Origin: Rufibacter immobilis
GTDB taxonomy: Bacteria > Bacteroidota > Bacteroidia > Cytophagales > Hymenobacteraceae
Direction: 5' to 3'
Length of the DNA stretch: 64,000 nucleotides
Assembly (NCBI RefSeq): GCF_003721565.1
Contig: NZ_RJJE01000007.1
Span: 1-64,000 of the forward strand
How positions within the stretch are numbered: position 1 is the first letter of the stretch; each line of letters begins with the position of its first letter. The notes below the pieces were generated by a model. The model was given only the letters and a program-made list of their open reading frames with translations, did no database searches and had not been told where the DNA came from. The translations under genes and the position numbers were made by a program. Below, piece after piece: positions 23,363 to 31,490 of this stretch.

Positions 23363-24517
23363 TTAGATTCTAGCGGATGGTGGAATGAGAACCGGCTTAA
23401 TGCAGTTGTCCAGTTTCTCTGAGAAAATACGGTAGGCATCTGAGATGTCTTCCAGCGGAACCCGGTGGGTGATGAGGCCTTTGGGGTTCAGGATACCGTT
23501 CTGCACGTGCTCAATCAGGCGTGGCAACAGGCGCTTCACAGAGGCTTGGTTGGCCCTGATGGTAATTCCTTTGTTCACCACGTTGCCAATGGGTACCAGA
23601 TTGTCTGTAGGACCGTATATCCCCACAATAGAGACAATGCCGCCTTTCTTCACGGCGTTGATGGCCCAGTGCAAAGCCGTGGCCGAGCCGGCCTGCAGGA
23701 ACAGTTTACGGCCAGTAATGGTTTGCATGGCGTTGCCGGCGGCCTCGGCGCCCACGGCGTCAATGCAGACATCGGCACCTAGCCAATCCGTGGTTTCTTT
23801 CACAAACTGCACCACATCATCCATCTCCCTGAAGTTGTAGGCCTCGCACTGCGCGTAGTTCTTGGCAAACTCCAGGCGGTACTCCACTTCGTCAATGATG
23901 ATCACGCGGCCCGCCCCAAAGAGCCAGGCACAACGCGCCGCCATAATGCCCACAGGACCAGCCCCAAACACTACTACGGTGTCACCTTTTTGAATACCGC
24001 CCATCTCGGCGGCCTGGTAGCCGGTGGGTACCACGTCCGTCAATAACACGGCATCGTCGGGGTCCATGCCCTCTGGGATAACGGTAGGGCCTACGTTGGC
24101 GTAAGGCACGCGGGCGTATTCGGCCTGGCCGCCGTTGTAGCCCCCGGCAGTGTGCGAGTACCCGAAGATACCTCCCACGGCCGTGGCCTGCGGGTTAGAC
24201 TCATGGCAGTTGCCGTACAGTTCCTGCTTGCAGAACACGCACTGGCCACAGGCAATGTTGAACGGCACCAGCACGTGGTCGCCCACTTTGATCTTGGTCA
24301 CCTCTGAGCCCACTTCCTCCACAATGCCGGTGAACTCGTGCCCGAAGGTCATGCCCACACGGGTGTCTGGCATAGAGCCGTTGTACAAGTGTAAGTCTGA
24401 GCCGCAAATGCAGGAACGGGTTACCCGCACAATGGCATCTTGCGGATGCTCAATTTTGGGCATTGGTTTTTCATCTATCCGGACCCGTAAGGGCCCGCGG
24501 TAATTCATAGCTAGCAT
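23363..24517 (-). CDS. Zinc-dependent alcohol dehydrogenase (second copy)
   Basis: A 384-aa MDR enzyme with zinc motifs CGSDLHLYNG, GHEFTG, CGQCVFCKQ...C and NAD site GAGPVGIMAARCAWLFGAGRV. The same architecture as the enzyme at 21375-22532, clearly homologous yet diverged, so an old duplication or two substrate specificities. Likely first gene of a three-gene unit with the tail-anchored protein and the other dehydrogenase, although a strong hairpin at 22793 may cut the transcript before the last gene. Confidence 0.88.
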   Translation of the reverse strand: MLAMNYRGPLRVRIDEKPMPKIEHPQDAIVRVTRSCICGSDLHLYNGSMPDTRVGMTFGHEFTGIVEEVGSEVTKIKVGDHVLVPFNIACGQCVFCKQELYGNCHESNPQATAVGGIFGYSHTAGGYNGGQAEYARVPYANVGPTVIPEGMDPDDAVLLTDVVPTGYQAAEMGGIQKGDTVVVFGAGPVGIMAARCAWLFGAGRVIIIDEVEYRLEFAKNYAQCEAYNFREMDDVVQFVKETTDWLGADVCIDAVGAEAAGNAMQTITGRKLFLQAGSATALHWAINAVKKGGIVSIVGIYGPTDNLVPIGNVVNKGITIRANQASVKRLLPRLIEHVQNGILNPKGLITHRVPLEDISDAYRIFSEKLDNCIKPVLIPPSARI

Positions 24518-24922
24518 AAGTGTTTCAAGTTGGGGTTAAGATGAGACATCAGTTACAGGTAAACATGATTCAGGAATACTTACCCTGTCCCGTTGCCGGA
24601 ACCATCTTTTCAAATACTTATCTGCTTCATATTAAGTTACAGAAGGAGTTAGACCCCAGGCACGGCGCAGGGCCGGAACGGGAGGCCAAGGCACCGTTAG
24701 AACCAGGCTCTTTTTCCGTTTAGGGGCTTTTTTTCTAAAAATAGGCCTAAACCAGAAACTACCGTCAAAAGCCTTTGAAGTCATGGCGGGCGTTTTATCT
24801 TTGAGGTACAACATCAGCGTCCCGTCCGCAGCAATCACTGTAACCGCACCGCAGCTATAGCCAACATCCTCAGAGCAATTGAAGAAAAAGACAATCGGCC
24901 GCTGGCCGAACTCATCCGGGAG
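24518..24922. other. Divergent intergenic region with one palindromic repeat
   Basis: Between divergent dehydrogenase and acetyltransferase genes. It holds repeat copy 16 and, from about 24857, in-frame codons that look like the missing N-terminus of the acetyltransferase. No promoter assigned. Confidence 0.5.
24716..24755 (+). repeat. Palindromic repeat (copy 16)
   Basis: CCGTTTAGGGGCTTTTTTTC with right half TAGGCCTAAACCAG. One of the few copies upstream of both flanking genes, so not in terminator position. Confidence 0.88.
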
Positions 24923-25342
24923 GTGTTCAGGGAATTCAAGATTGACCGGCCCGGCACCGTCTACACAGACCCCACCACCGATGCTTTGTACCAACTGTTC
25001 CAGACGCCGGGCAGCGCCTATCTGGTAGCCGAAGAGAACGGAGAAATCATGGGCGGCTGCGGGGTGTATCCTACCCAGGGTTTACCGGCTGGCTGCGCCG
25101 AACTGGTGAAATTCTACTTGTCAAGCGCGAGCAGGGGCAAGGGCGTAGGGTACAAACTGTTGCAGGAAAGCTTGGTTCTGGCCCGGCAACTGGGTTACGC
25201 CCAGCTGTACCTGGAGTCTTTCCCCGAGCTGGCCAAAGCGGTGAGCATGTATGAGAAAGCCGGGTTCAGGCCGCTGCCCCACGCGCTGGGAAACTCCGGC
25301 CACTACGCCTGTACCATCTGGATGGTGAAGGACCTGGGTTGA
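24923..25342 (+). CDS. GNAT-family N-acetyltransferase
   Basis: 139 aa from GTG 24923. The acetyl-CoA-binding motif A is present as ELVKFYLSSASRGKGVGYKLLQ at about 55-76, and IMGGCGVYP is the preceding strand. In the same frame, upstream codons from about 24857 read ANILRAIEEKDNRPLAELIREVF, which looks like the first strand and helix of the fold. The real start is therefore probably a non-ATG codon (ATA, ATC or ATT) near 24857-24878, and the GTG start would give a truncated fold. Substrate unknown. Confidence 0.75.
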   Translation: MFREFKIDRPGTVYTDPTTDALYQLFQTPGSAYLVAEENGEIMGGCGVYPTQGLPAGCAELVKFYLSSASRGKGVGYKLLQESLVLARQLGYAQLYLESFPELAKAVSMYEKAGFRPLPHALGNSGHYACTIWMVKDLG

Positions 25343-25346
25343 GCGG

Positions 25347-25386
25347 CCGTTTAGGGGCTCTTTTTTGGAAAACAGCCTCTAAACGG
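25347..25386. repeat. Palindromic repeat (copy 17)
   Basis: CCGTTTAGGGGCTC...AGCCTCTAAACGG, 4 bp after the acetyltransferase stop. Confidence 0.94.
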
Positions 25387-25452
25387 AACAGCCCCAAGGG
25401 TTCAGCTTTGAAAGCGGAATCTGTTATCTTAAGCACGTAAAAGCAGCCAAAT

Positions 25453-25863
25453 ATGAAATCTACCAATTATTACAATACCTTCATTGAAGTAGCCGAAGAT
25501 TGTCCTGTCGCTTCGGCTGAAGTACCGCCTCTCAAAGGCAATGACAAGACGGTGGCCAACCTGCAGTTTGAAATGGTCCAGAACCGCCCGTACCACTACA
25601 CCTCAGATGAGGTACTGTTTGGTGTGTATGCCGCCAAGAACAACCTCCCGGCCGAGGAACTAGCCACCGAACGGGAAAAATTCTTCTCCAAAGGACAGGC
25701 TTGTTTGCGGGCCTCGCCGCTCACCAAGCGCTATGGCTGGGGCGTACACGCCAATGAGGAAGGGAAAATAGCCCTGTTTGCGCTAGAGTCTGCTGAGTAT
25801 GAAAAATTATCGGAAGACAAAGCTTTGAAGGTAGTGAAAGCGATGCGGAGCAAGCGGGGCTGA
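25453..25863 (+). CDS. DUF6157-like small protein
   Basis: A 136-aa soluble protein (MKSTNYYNTFIEVAEDCPV). It has no signal peptide and no obvious catalytic motif; conserved-looking parts are FEMVQNRPYHYTSDEVLF and KGQACLRASPLTKRYGWGVHAN. I match it to the DUF6157 family from memory of this pattern. Function unknown. Confidence 0.75.
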   Translation: MKSTNYYNTFIEVAEDCPVASAEVPPLKGNDKTVANLQFEMVQNRPYHYTSDEVLFGVYAAKNNLPAEELATEREKFFSKGQACLRASPLTKRYGWGVHANEEGKIALFALESAEYEKLSEDKALKVVKAMRSKRG

Positions 25864-25904
25864 ACCTCATGTCTGCCTGAACGCAGCCTCAGCTTACTGT
25901 CTTT

Positions 25905-25944
25905 CTATTTAGCGGCTGTTTCTGGAAAAAGAGCCCCTAAACGG
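25905..25944 (-). repeat. Palindromic repeat, reverse orientation (copy 18)
   Basis: Read on the minus strand: CCGTTTAGGGGCTCTTTTTC then a degenerate half ending CTAAATAG. It lies between convergent genes, 7 bp after the stop of the response regulator gene. Confidence 0.88.
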
Positions 25945-25951
25945 AAAAACG

Positions 25952-26731
25952 TTATTTCCCCAGCCACTCTTTAAAAGCGTGCGCCCGCTCATTGCTGATG
26001 ATGATCTCTTTGTCTGTGCTGGGTTTCACATACACTTTCAGGCGGCCCTTGAGGTACGGGTGAATCTCATCTATGGAGTGGATGTGGGCAATGAACTGGC
26101 GGTTGAGGCGGCTGAACTGCTCCGGGTCCAGAAGTTCCTGCAGGGTATCCAGGGTGTAGTCTGTGATGAAGCGCTGCCCCGCGGTGGTGATTAGGAAAAC
26201 GATTTTGTCCTCGGCGTAGAAATAGGCAATCTCATCCGTAGACACAGACCGTATTTTCTGGCCACTTTTCACCAAAAAACGGTTCTTGTAGTGCGGGGTG
26301 CCGGCGGGGGCGGAACCCCGATTGAGCAGCGCCATGATCTGCTGCATGTCCAGCGCGGGTTGGGGCGGCTGACTCTGGCGCAAGGCCTTGAATTTATCCA
26401 TGGCCCCGGCCAGGTCCTCATTGCTGATGGGCTTGAGCAGGTAATCAATGCTGTTGACTTTGAACGCCTTCACCGCATACTCATCATAGGCGGTAGTGAA
26501 AATGATGGGACACTTCACCTCCACCTTCTGGAAGATCTCAAAACTGTTGCCGTCTGACAAGTGGATGTCCAGAAAAGCCAGGTCTGGGGTAGGGTTGGTC
26601 TCAAACCACTTCACCGCGTTTCGGATAGAGTCTATGGTGGCCACAATCCTGATGGAAGGGTCGTAGCGCAGCAGCTGGGCCTCTAGCTTTTCAGAAGCCA
26701 GGTATTCGTCTTCAATCAGGAGGATGTTCAT
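25952..26731 (-). CDS. LytTR-family DNA-binding response regulator
   Basis: A 259-aa protein. The receiver domain (1-120) has the acidic pair in LLIEDE, the phosphoacceptor Asp55 in LAFLDIHLSD and the conserved Lys in LLKPIS near 107. The LytTR DNA-binding domain covers about 155-259 (FLVKSGQKIRSVSTDEIAYF, LEELLDPEQFSRLNRQFIAH). The start overlaps the stop of the kinase gene, so the two form a two-component pair. Target genes unknown. Confidence 0.95.
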   Translation of the reverse strand: MNILLIEDEYLASEKLEAQLLRYDPSIRIVATIDSIRNAVKWFETNPTPDLAFLDIHLSDGNSFEIFQKVEVKCPIIFTTAYDEYAVKAFKVNSIDYLLKPISNEDLAGAMDKFKALRQSQPPQPALDMQQIMALLNRGSAPAGTPHYKNRFLVKSGQKIRSVSTDEIAYFYAEDKIVFLITTAGQRFITDYTLDTLQELLDPEQFSRLNRQFIAHIHSIDEIHPYLKGRLKVYVKPSTDKEIIISNERAHAFKEWLGK

Positions 26732-27843
26732 TAGGCGGCGTTGTTTAGGAGCGGTAATTTAGCAATGAAATTCTCTGAGGTCACCTCTACGCCCACTTTT
26801 TTGTCGGTGATGAATTTGTAGCGGTTGATGATGTTTTTGAGGCCCACCCCGGTAGACTCTTCGCGGCTTTCGCGCAGCTGCAGGTTGTTCTTGATAATGA
26901 TGTAATCGCCCTCCACAAACACGTCAATGTACAAAGGCTCGTCGCGGCTCACAATGTTGTGTTTGATGGCGTTCTCCATGAGCAGCTGCATGGTGAGCGG
27001 GGCCACCTGGTGGTTCTGGAGCTCTTCGGGCACGTTGATGTCTACCCGCAGGTTTTCCCGGAACCTGATCTTGAGCAGGAACAGATAGGAGTAGATGAAG
27101 TCCAGCTCGGTGTGCAGCGAGACCAGTTCCTTGTCTTTGTTCTCCAGCACGTAGCGGTACACCTTGGAAAGCTGCTCCACAAACTTAGCGGCCATGTCCT
27201 GGTCTTTGTAGATGAGCGTTGACAGAGCATTGAGGCTGTTAAAGAGGAAGTGCGGGTTCACCTGCTGTTTCAGGGACTCAAACTGCACCTTGATGGTTTC
27301 CTTCTTCAGCTTCTCAGACTGCATGAGGTAACGGTGCCACTGGTTGTAGAAGTAAATGCCCGACCGGATGAAGTGCACAAACAGGAGAATGATAGAGCCA
27401 AACACAAAGACCTCCTTTACATCGCGGAGCGCCTCTGGGTCCTGGAAGTTATAGGCCATCTGGCCCAGGAACAGGCGCGGCGTGATCTCAAAGAGCACCA
27501 TGACCAGCAGGATGTAGATCTGCACGGCCACCCACTCATACACAAAGCGCCGTAGCCCGTACTCGCGCCAGTCATACTTTTTGCTCAGGCGTTTGGCTAT
27601 GCGGCGGGTTCCTTCCAGCACCACATTGACCATAAGGGCGTTGTAGAGCAACCGGAACACATCTGCGGCTTCAAAATCCTGCAGGCCCGTGCGGTTAATG
27701 AAGAAGAAGGTCCAGAAGATCAGGAACGCAATGCCGGTGTTAGCCAGGTAACGCAACAGCTTTTTTTGCTTGAATTTAAACTTTTTCTTCATAAACGGAG
27801 ACTGCACAAACAGCCGGTCCAAATACTCGGTGGAGAGAAGCAT
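26731..27843 (-). CDS. LytS-type sensor histidine kinase
   Basis: A 370-aa inner-membrane protein with four predicted transmembrane segments in the first 165 residues, then the His_kinase (PF06580) motif LKQQVNPHFLFNSLN with phosphoacceptor His198 and an ATPase domain (MENAIKHNI, GVGLKNIINRY). No periplasmic sensor domain is apparent. It may start at MKKKFKFK (27792) instead of 27843. Partner of the LytTR regulator downstream. Confidence 0.92.
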   Translation of the reverse strand: MLLSTEYLDRLFVQSPFMKKKFKFKQKKLLRYLANTGIAFLIFWTFFFINRTGLQDFEAADVFRLLYNALMVNVVLEGTRRIAKRLSKKYDWREYGLRRFVYEWVAVQIYILLVMVLFEITPRLFLGQMAYNFQDPEALRDVKEVFVFGSIILLFVHFIRSGIYFYNQWHRYLMQSEKLKKETIKVQFESLKQQVNPHFLFNSLNALSTLIYKDQDMAAKFVEQLSKVYRYVLENKDKELVSLHTELDFIYSYLFLLKIRFRENLRVDINVPEELQNHQVAPLTMQLLMENAIKHNIVSRDEPLYIDVFVEGDYIIIKNNLQLRESREESTGVGLKNIINRYKFITDKKVGVEVTSENFIAKLPLLNNAA

Positions 27844-28203
27844 AATAAATAAAGCAAACCCGGAATACCCCGCCCAAAAGCGCCGGCAGGTGTGTTTGCT
27901 TAAGTATTTTGTTTTAGGTTGGAATTCTGTTTTACGCGTAATTTAGGAAAAACAGGCGCTAAACGCACTTAGTTCAGGCTTGTTCAGAAGAAGGACACAT
28001 TTAGATTTCTGTGAACGGGAACAACCGCAACCATGCGAAATCCTATAAGTTTGCAGCCGCGCCCTCAAGGGCACGTTCGCAAATAATACGTTTACCCACA
28101 GACAGGCAAGCACTTTCCGATAAAAACGGATATACCCAGACTGAAGCAACTGGAACGCTGCCTTGAAAAAACGTATTTACTTTTACCACCAACGTTGAAC
28201 GCT
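27844..28203. other. Divergent intergenic region between the kinase and the exporter
   Basis: It holds repeat copy 19. The rest (28000-28190) has a small GCCC-tcaa-GGGC hairpin and no recognised riboswitch. Confidence 0.4.
27927..27966 (-). repeat. Palindromic repeat, reverse orientation (copy 19)
   Basis: On the minus strand: GCGTTTAGCGCCTGTTTTTC then a degenerate half ending AAAACAG. Lies upstream of two divergent genes. Confidence 0.8.
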
Positions 28204-28530
28204 ATGAATACTGCTTGGATCTACCTGATCATTGCCGGCTTGTGTGAGATAGGCTGGGCCATTGGCCTGAAATATACCGAGGGGTTCACCAGACTCTGGC
28301 CCACGGTCATTACCGTTGTTATCATGATTCTGAGCTTTTTCCTACTGGCGCAGGCCATGCGCACGCTGCCCGTGGGCACCGCCTACGCCTCCTGGACCGG
28401 TATTGGCGCCGTGGGAACGGCCATTCTGGGCATGATTCTGTTCAATGAGCCCCGCGATGTGCTTCGCCTGGTCTGCATTGGGTTGATCATTGCCGGTGTG
28501 CTGGGGCTCAAGTTTTTGGCGAAGGAATAG
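28204..28530 (+). CDS. gdx: SMR-family exporter, Gdx (SugE) type, probable guanidinium exporter
   Basis: A 108-aa protein with four transmembrane helices. The start ATG 28204 ([13 protein letters not shown]) is preferred over TTG 28195. The essential Glu15 is in [13 protein letters not shown], and [18 protein letters not shown] matches SugE/Gdx rather than the EmrE subtype. Gdx dimers exchange guanidinium ions for protons; substrate assignment rests on this motif similarity. No guanidine riboswitch could be recognised upstream. Confidence 0.88.
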   Translation: MNTAWIYLIIAGLCEIGWAIGLKYTEGFTRLWPTVITVVIMILSFFLLAQAMRTLPVGTAYASWTGIGAVGTAILGMILFNEPRDVLRLVCIGLIIAGVLGLKFLAKE

Positions 28531-28802
28531 AGAAGGGCTGTACTTGTTGGAATTGGCTGATGCCTTGGGCTTGTCTGCTTCTCTAGGGCTTTATGAGCTT
28601 AGTTGTTTCATCTCTTCCGGTAAGCGCTCACGGCCGCGGGGCCCCGTCTTCCCCTCTCGCACTGCCCTTGCGGCCAGGTAGTGCAGTTAACTCTTAGTTT
28701 CTTTCTTACTTGGCCACAAGCGAGGCACTCTAGGGAAAGACTGGAAACGGTGCGTTTAGCTGAGGCTGTTGTTGGTTGGTGGCAGAAGCTCTTTTAGTGT
28801 AA

Positions 28803-28967
28803 ACCCACCCCTACCCCTCCCAGGAGGGGAGTTCCGGTTCTTTGCGGATGATGCGGCAATGATGGGAAGTGGTATAGGCGGCAGAAGATTTACTGCTTGA
28901 ACGTACCTTCTAAGCGACTTTCTCACTCTAGCAGATAATTCCCCTCCTGGGAGGGGTAGGGGTGGGT
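28803..28967. mobile_element. MITE/REPIN-like element with 28-bp perfect terminal inverted repeats
   Basis: ACCCACCCCTACCCCTCCCA and the following 8 bases (28803-28830) are perfectly complementary to 28940-28967. Each repeat itself folds (CCCCTCC-ca-GGAGGGG). The 109-bp interior has no coding capacity. C/G-rich motifs of this type recur in many bacterial genomes. Confidence 0.7.
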
Positions 28968-29108
28968 GCAATACGCCGGCCGCCGCGTTACCGTCTACTC
29001 AAAAGACCTCGCAGTGTCCGGAGGACCTGCGCGCGTCTGCGCCAACTCCCGTTCCGGGCCTCTTCTTCTCTCCCAAACTCAGGACTCAAGACTCAGAACT
29101 CAGGACTT

Positions 29109-29148
29109 CCCTTTAGCGGCTCTTTTTTCAGAATTAGCCTAAAACCAG
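29109..29148 (+). repeat. Palindromic repeat (copy 20)
   Basis: CCTTTAGCGGCTCTTTTTTC with right half TTAGCCTAAAACCAG. Confidence 0.82.
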
Positions 29149-29196
29149 AATTTCCGGCTACCTCTTGGTGAGAGCCGGAAATCGGGAATGGAGTTC

Positions 29197-29236
29197 GCGT
29201 TTAGGGGCTGTCTTTGGAAAAAGAGCCCCTAAACGC
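29197..29236. repeat. Palindromic repeat (copy 21)
   Basis: GCGTTTAGGGGCTG...GAGCCCCTAAACGC; it ends one base before the stop codon of the minus-strand gene at 29238. Confidence 0.95.
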
Positions 29237-29237
29237 A

Positions 29238-30095
29238 TTAGCGCCATCTGTACGCGAACAGGGTATCTGCCGTGAGCAGGTAAAGGTATTTATCGCCCAC
29301 CAGCACCTGGCGGTAGGCTTGGGGCTGCTCCGGTAAAGTGAGGGTCCGGGTCTGGAGGGTGTAGAGGTGCTGGAAGTGCAGTTGGTTTCCGGCAAGGTAA
29401 TAGAGCTCATCTCCGGCGAAACCCACGTAGGTAAGGTTAGGCAGCGACAGTTTCTTCTGGTAATTGCCCATGTTGTCAAACACGTAGATACCCGAAAGCC
29501 GGTCTACCATGTACAGCTTGCTCTGGTACTCCCGCAGAAACGTGATGTCGTGTTGCCGGCGGTCCAGCAACAGTTCCAGCGGGTTCTCAAATACAGCCTG
29601 GTTGACGCGGGTGTCAATCTTGAGGAGCCGAAAAGTGGTTTCGTCAAAAAGCCAGAGCCGGTCATCGGCGGCCAGGGTGGCGGCCCTGATGGTGCCATCG
29701 GTATACTCCCGCAGATCGGCCAGGCCCAGCGGGGTAAGAAAGCGGTCCAGGAGCTGCACGCGTTGGCGGTCATCGTAGAACACCATGATCTTGGCCGGGC
29801 TCCAGGCTTCGGCCATGGCCACGCGCCCCTGCACGGGCGGAGAAAAAGTGTTGACTGCCTTGCCCAGCGTGTCTAGCTGGATGATGTTCTGGCGGAGGTC
29901 TGACAGATAAGCCCTGTCAAAGCGGTCTATAGACAAAAGTTGATTGCCTTTAGCGGGTAACTGAAAAGCCACAGACCACGTGGGTGCCTGCGCCTGGCCT
30001 ATAAGCGGAGCCAGCAGCAACCAAAGCAAGAGCGGCAGGCAGAGGTTAGTCCGGCTGGTTTTCAAAATACGTGAGCGTGAGTTCCTGACCATCAT
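29238..30095 (-). CDS. Secreted propeller-like protein of unknown function
   Basis: A 285-aa protein with a signal peptide (about 15-36, LCLPLLLWLLLAPLIGQAQA). The rest shows repeated strand motifs (DRFDRAYLSDL, DDRLWLFDETTFRLLKID, SKLYMVDRLSGIYVFDN, GDKYLYLLTADTLFAY), suggesting a six-bladed propeller. No family name recognised. The start chosen overlaps lpxH by 50 bp, which also supplies the long n-region before the signal; a later start is possible. Confidence 0.75.
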   Translation of the reverse strand: MMVRNSRSRILKTSRTNLCLPLLLWLLLAPLIGQAQAPTWSVAFQLPAKGNQLLSIDRFDRAYLSDLRQNIIQLDTLGKAVNTFSPPVQGRVAMAEAWSPAKIMVFYDDRQRVQLLDRFLTPLGLADLREYTDGTIRAATLAADDRLWLFDETTFRLLKIDTRVNQAVFENPLELLLDRRQHDITFLREYQSKLYMVDRLSGIYVFDNMGNYQKKLSLPNLTYVGFAGDELYYLAGNQLHFQHLYTLQTRTLTLPEQPQAYRQVLVGDKYLYLLTADTLFAYRWR

Positions 30096-30825
30096 ATACA
30101 GCGTAAGAGCAATAATTGACCCATTCTCCCAGGTTCAGGTAACGGCTGCGTTCCCCAATAGGTAAATCCAGAGGCAAATGCCGGTGCCCGAACACGTAAA
30201 AGTCATGGTGTTGCCGTCCTTCCACGCGCTGGCAGTAATGCACCAGCCACTCATCGTCGCCATGGAAAACCTCGTCCTGCTTGGTGTTCTGGATCCGGCT
30301 GCGGCGCGACCAGAAATTTGCCAGGCCAATGCCCAGGTTAGGGTGAATACGGGCGAACAGCCACTGGCTCATAGGGTTCGCAAACACCTTTTTCAGGACT
30401 TTGTAGGTGTAGTCTTTGGGGCCCAAGCCATCGCCGTGGCCAATGTAAAACGTGTGCTTTCCTATCTGGGTGGAGACTGGCTTCCTGATAATGGGGATGT
30501 TGAGCTCTTTTGGGAAGTAGTCAAACATCCACATGTCATGGTTCCCCGTGAAAAGGTAAATGGGAATACCGCTGTCGGCAATCTCGGCCAGTTTGCCCTG
30601 GAGCCTGATGAAGCCCCGGGGAATGGCGTGGCGGTACTCAAACCAGAAGTCGAAAATATCGCCCAGCAGGTAAATAGCCTGCGCGTCTTCCTTTACCTGA
30701 TCTAACCACCGCACTATCTTTTTCTCCCGCGCCAGACTTTTCTCAGGTGTGGGTACCCCCAAATGGAAATCTGATGCGAAGTAGACTTTTTTACCCGGCG
30801 GCAGGTGGTTAATCGGAGTGATCAT
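30046..30825 (-). CDS. lpxH: UDP-2,3-diacylglucosamine diphosphatase (LpxH-type metallophosphoesterase)
   Basis: 259 aa from ATG 30825 (MITPINHLPPG). The longer frame to 30873 only adds sequence that overlaps the upstream gene. Calcineurin-like motifs are DFHLG, LLGDIFDFWFEY, TGNHDMWMFDY and GHGDGLG, and HRHLP near the C-terminus. It would cleave UDP-2,3-diacylglucosamine to lipid X on the inner membrane in lipid A synthesis. Overlaps the LUD gene by 17 bp. Confidence 0.92.
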   Translation of the reverse strand: MITPINHLPPGKKVYFASDFHLGVPTPEKSLAREKKIVRWLDQVKEDAQAIYLLGDIFDFWFEYRHAIPRGFIRLQGKLAEIADSGIPIYLFTGNHDMWMFDYFPKELNIPIIRKPVSTQIGKHTFYIGHGDGLGPKDYTYKVLKKVFANPMSQWLFARIHPNLGIGLANFWSRRSRIQNTKQDEVFHGDDEWLVHYCQRVEGRQHHDFYVFGHRHLPLDLPIGERSRYLNLGEWVNYCSYAVYDGQELTLTYFENQPD

Positions 30826-31459
30826 CAATGAGGAAAAGGATAAGTTCTTTGGGGCCGTGGGCACCCATGACAAGGGTTTTCTCTATGTCGGCGGTACGGC
30901 TGGGGCCGCTTACCAAAGACAGCATGGAAGGCAGCTTCTTCCCATACTTTCCCTGAACGTATTCCAGGGCCTGTTTAATATCCGGTACCAGCTGCGAAAG
31001 TTTAGCCACCACCAGGTGCATGGCCGGGTACACAGAAAGCCTTCTGCCGCTGGCATTGGCCGAGGATACCAAGATGCTGCCGGTGCGGGCCACCAAAGCT
31101 TCACAGGTAGTGAGAGAGGCCTGCGCATTGGCCAGAAAATCTTCTTCAGAACCGTTGAAATTGATGCCGCCCGCGTGCAGGATTTTCTTGAGGATGGGTT
31201 CCCACACGTACATATTGTCTATGCCCCGTTCTTTCTTGAACTCAAACAGCTGGTCAAAAAAGTCTTCCTCGTTCTCGCAGTACACAAAGGTGCCGCTGTT
31301 CCGGATAAACGTCTCGGCGAACTGCACCGAAAGATCTTCCAGCAGCGGGCCGTAGACAGAGGTGGAGAAGTCTGGGGTAGGAGGCAGAAAAGGCGCTGAC
31401 TTTGCCAGCGCCTCTCTTACCTTTCGGAGCACAATCTCTTTCGATTTGGCTTCGTACAT
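30809..31459 (-). CDS. LUD-domain (LutC/YkgG-like) protein
   Basis: A 216-aa protein with the LUD pattern: TCEALVARTGSILVSS in the middle and the C-terminal GPSRTADIEKTLVMGAHGPKEL motif. In other bacteria LutC works with LutA and LutB in lactate oxidation, but no partners are present. In Bacteroidota a single LUD gene commonly follows ftsH, as here. Role unknown. Confidence 0.9.
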   Translation of the reverse strand: MYEAKSKEIVLRKVREALAKSAPFLPPTPDFSTSVYGPLLEDLSVQFAETFIRNSGTFVYCENEEDFFDQLFEFKKERGIDNMYVWEPILKKILHAGGINFNGSEEDFLANAQASLTTCEALVARTGSILVSSANASGRRLSVYPAMHLVVAKLSQLVPDIKQALEYVQGKYGKKLPSMLSLVSGPSRTADIEKTLVMGAHGPKELILFLIDDHSD

Positions 31460-31490
31460 GTAGTTTTTATTTTAAAGCTGTTTTGGAACG

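Larger units (their letters stand above)
28531..29237. other. Gene-free 707-bp region containing three repeat elements
   Basis: No credible gene on either strand. It contains the inverted-repeat element at 28803-28967 and repeat copies 20 and 21. Confidence 0.6.

Noticed and set aside
27967-28200. Guanidine riboswitch upstream of the Gdx exporter
   Set aside because: I looked for the ykkC, mini-ykkC (ACGR loops) and class III patterns and found none; only one small GCCC/GGGC hairpin.
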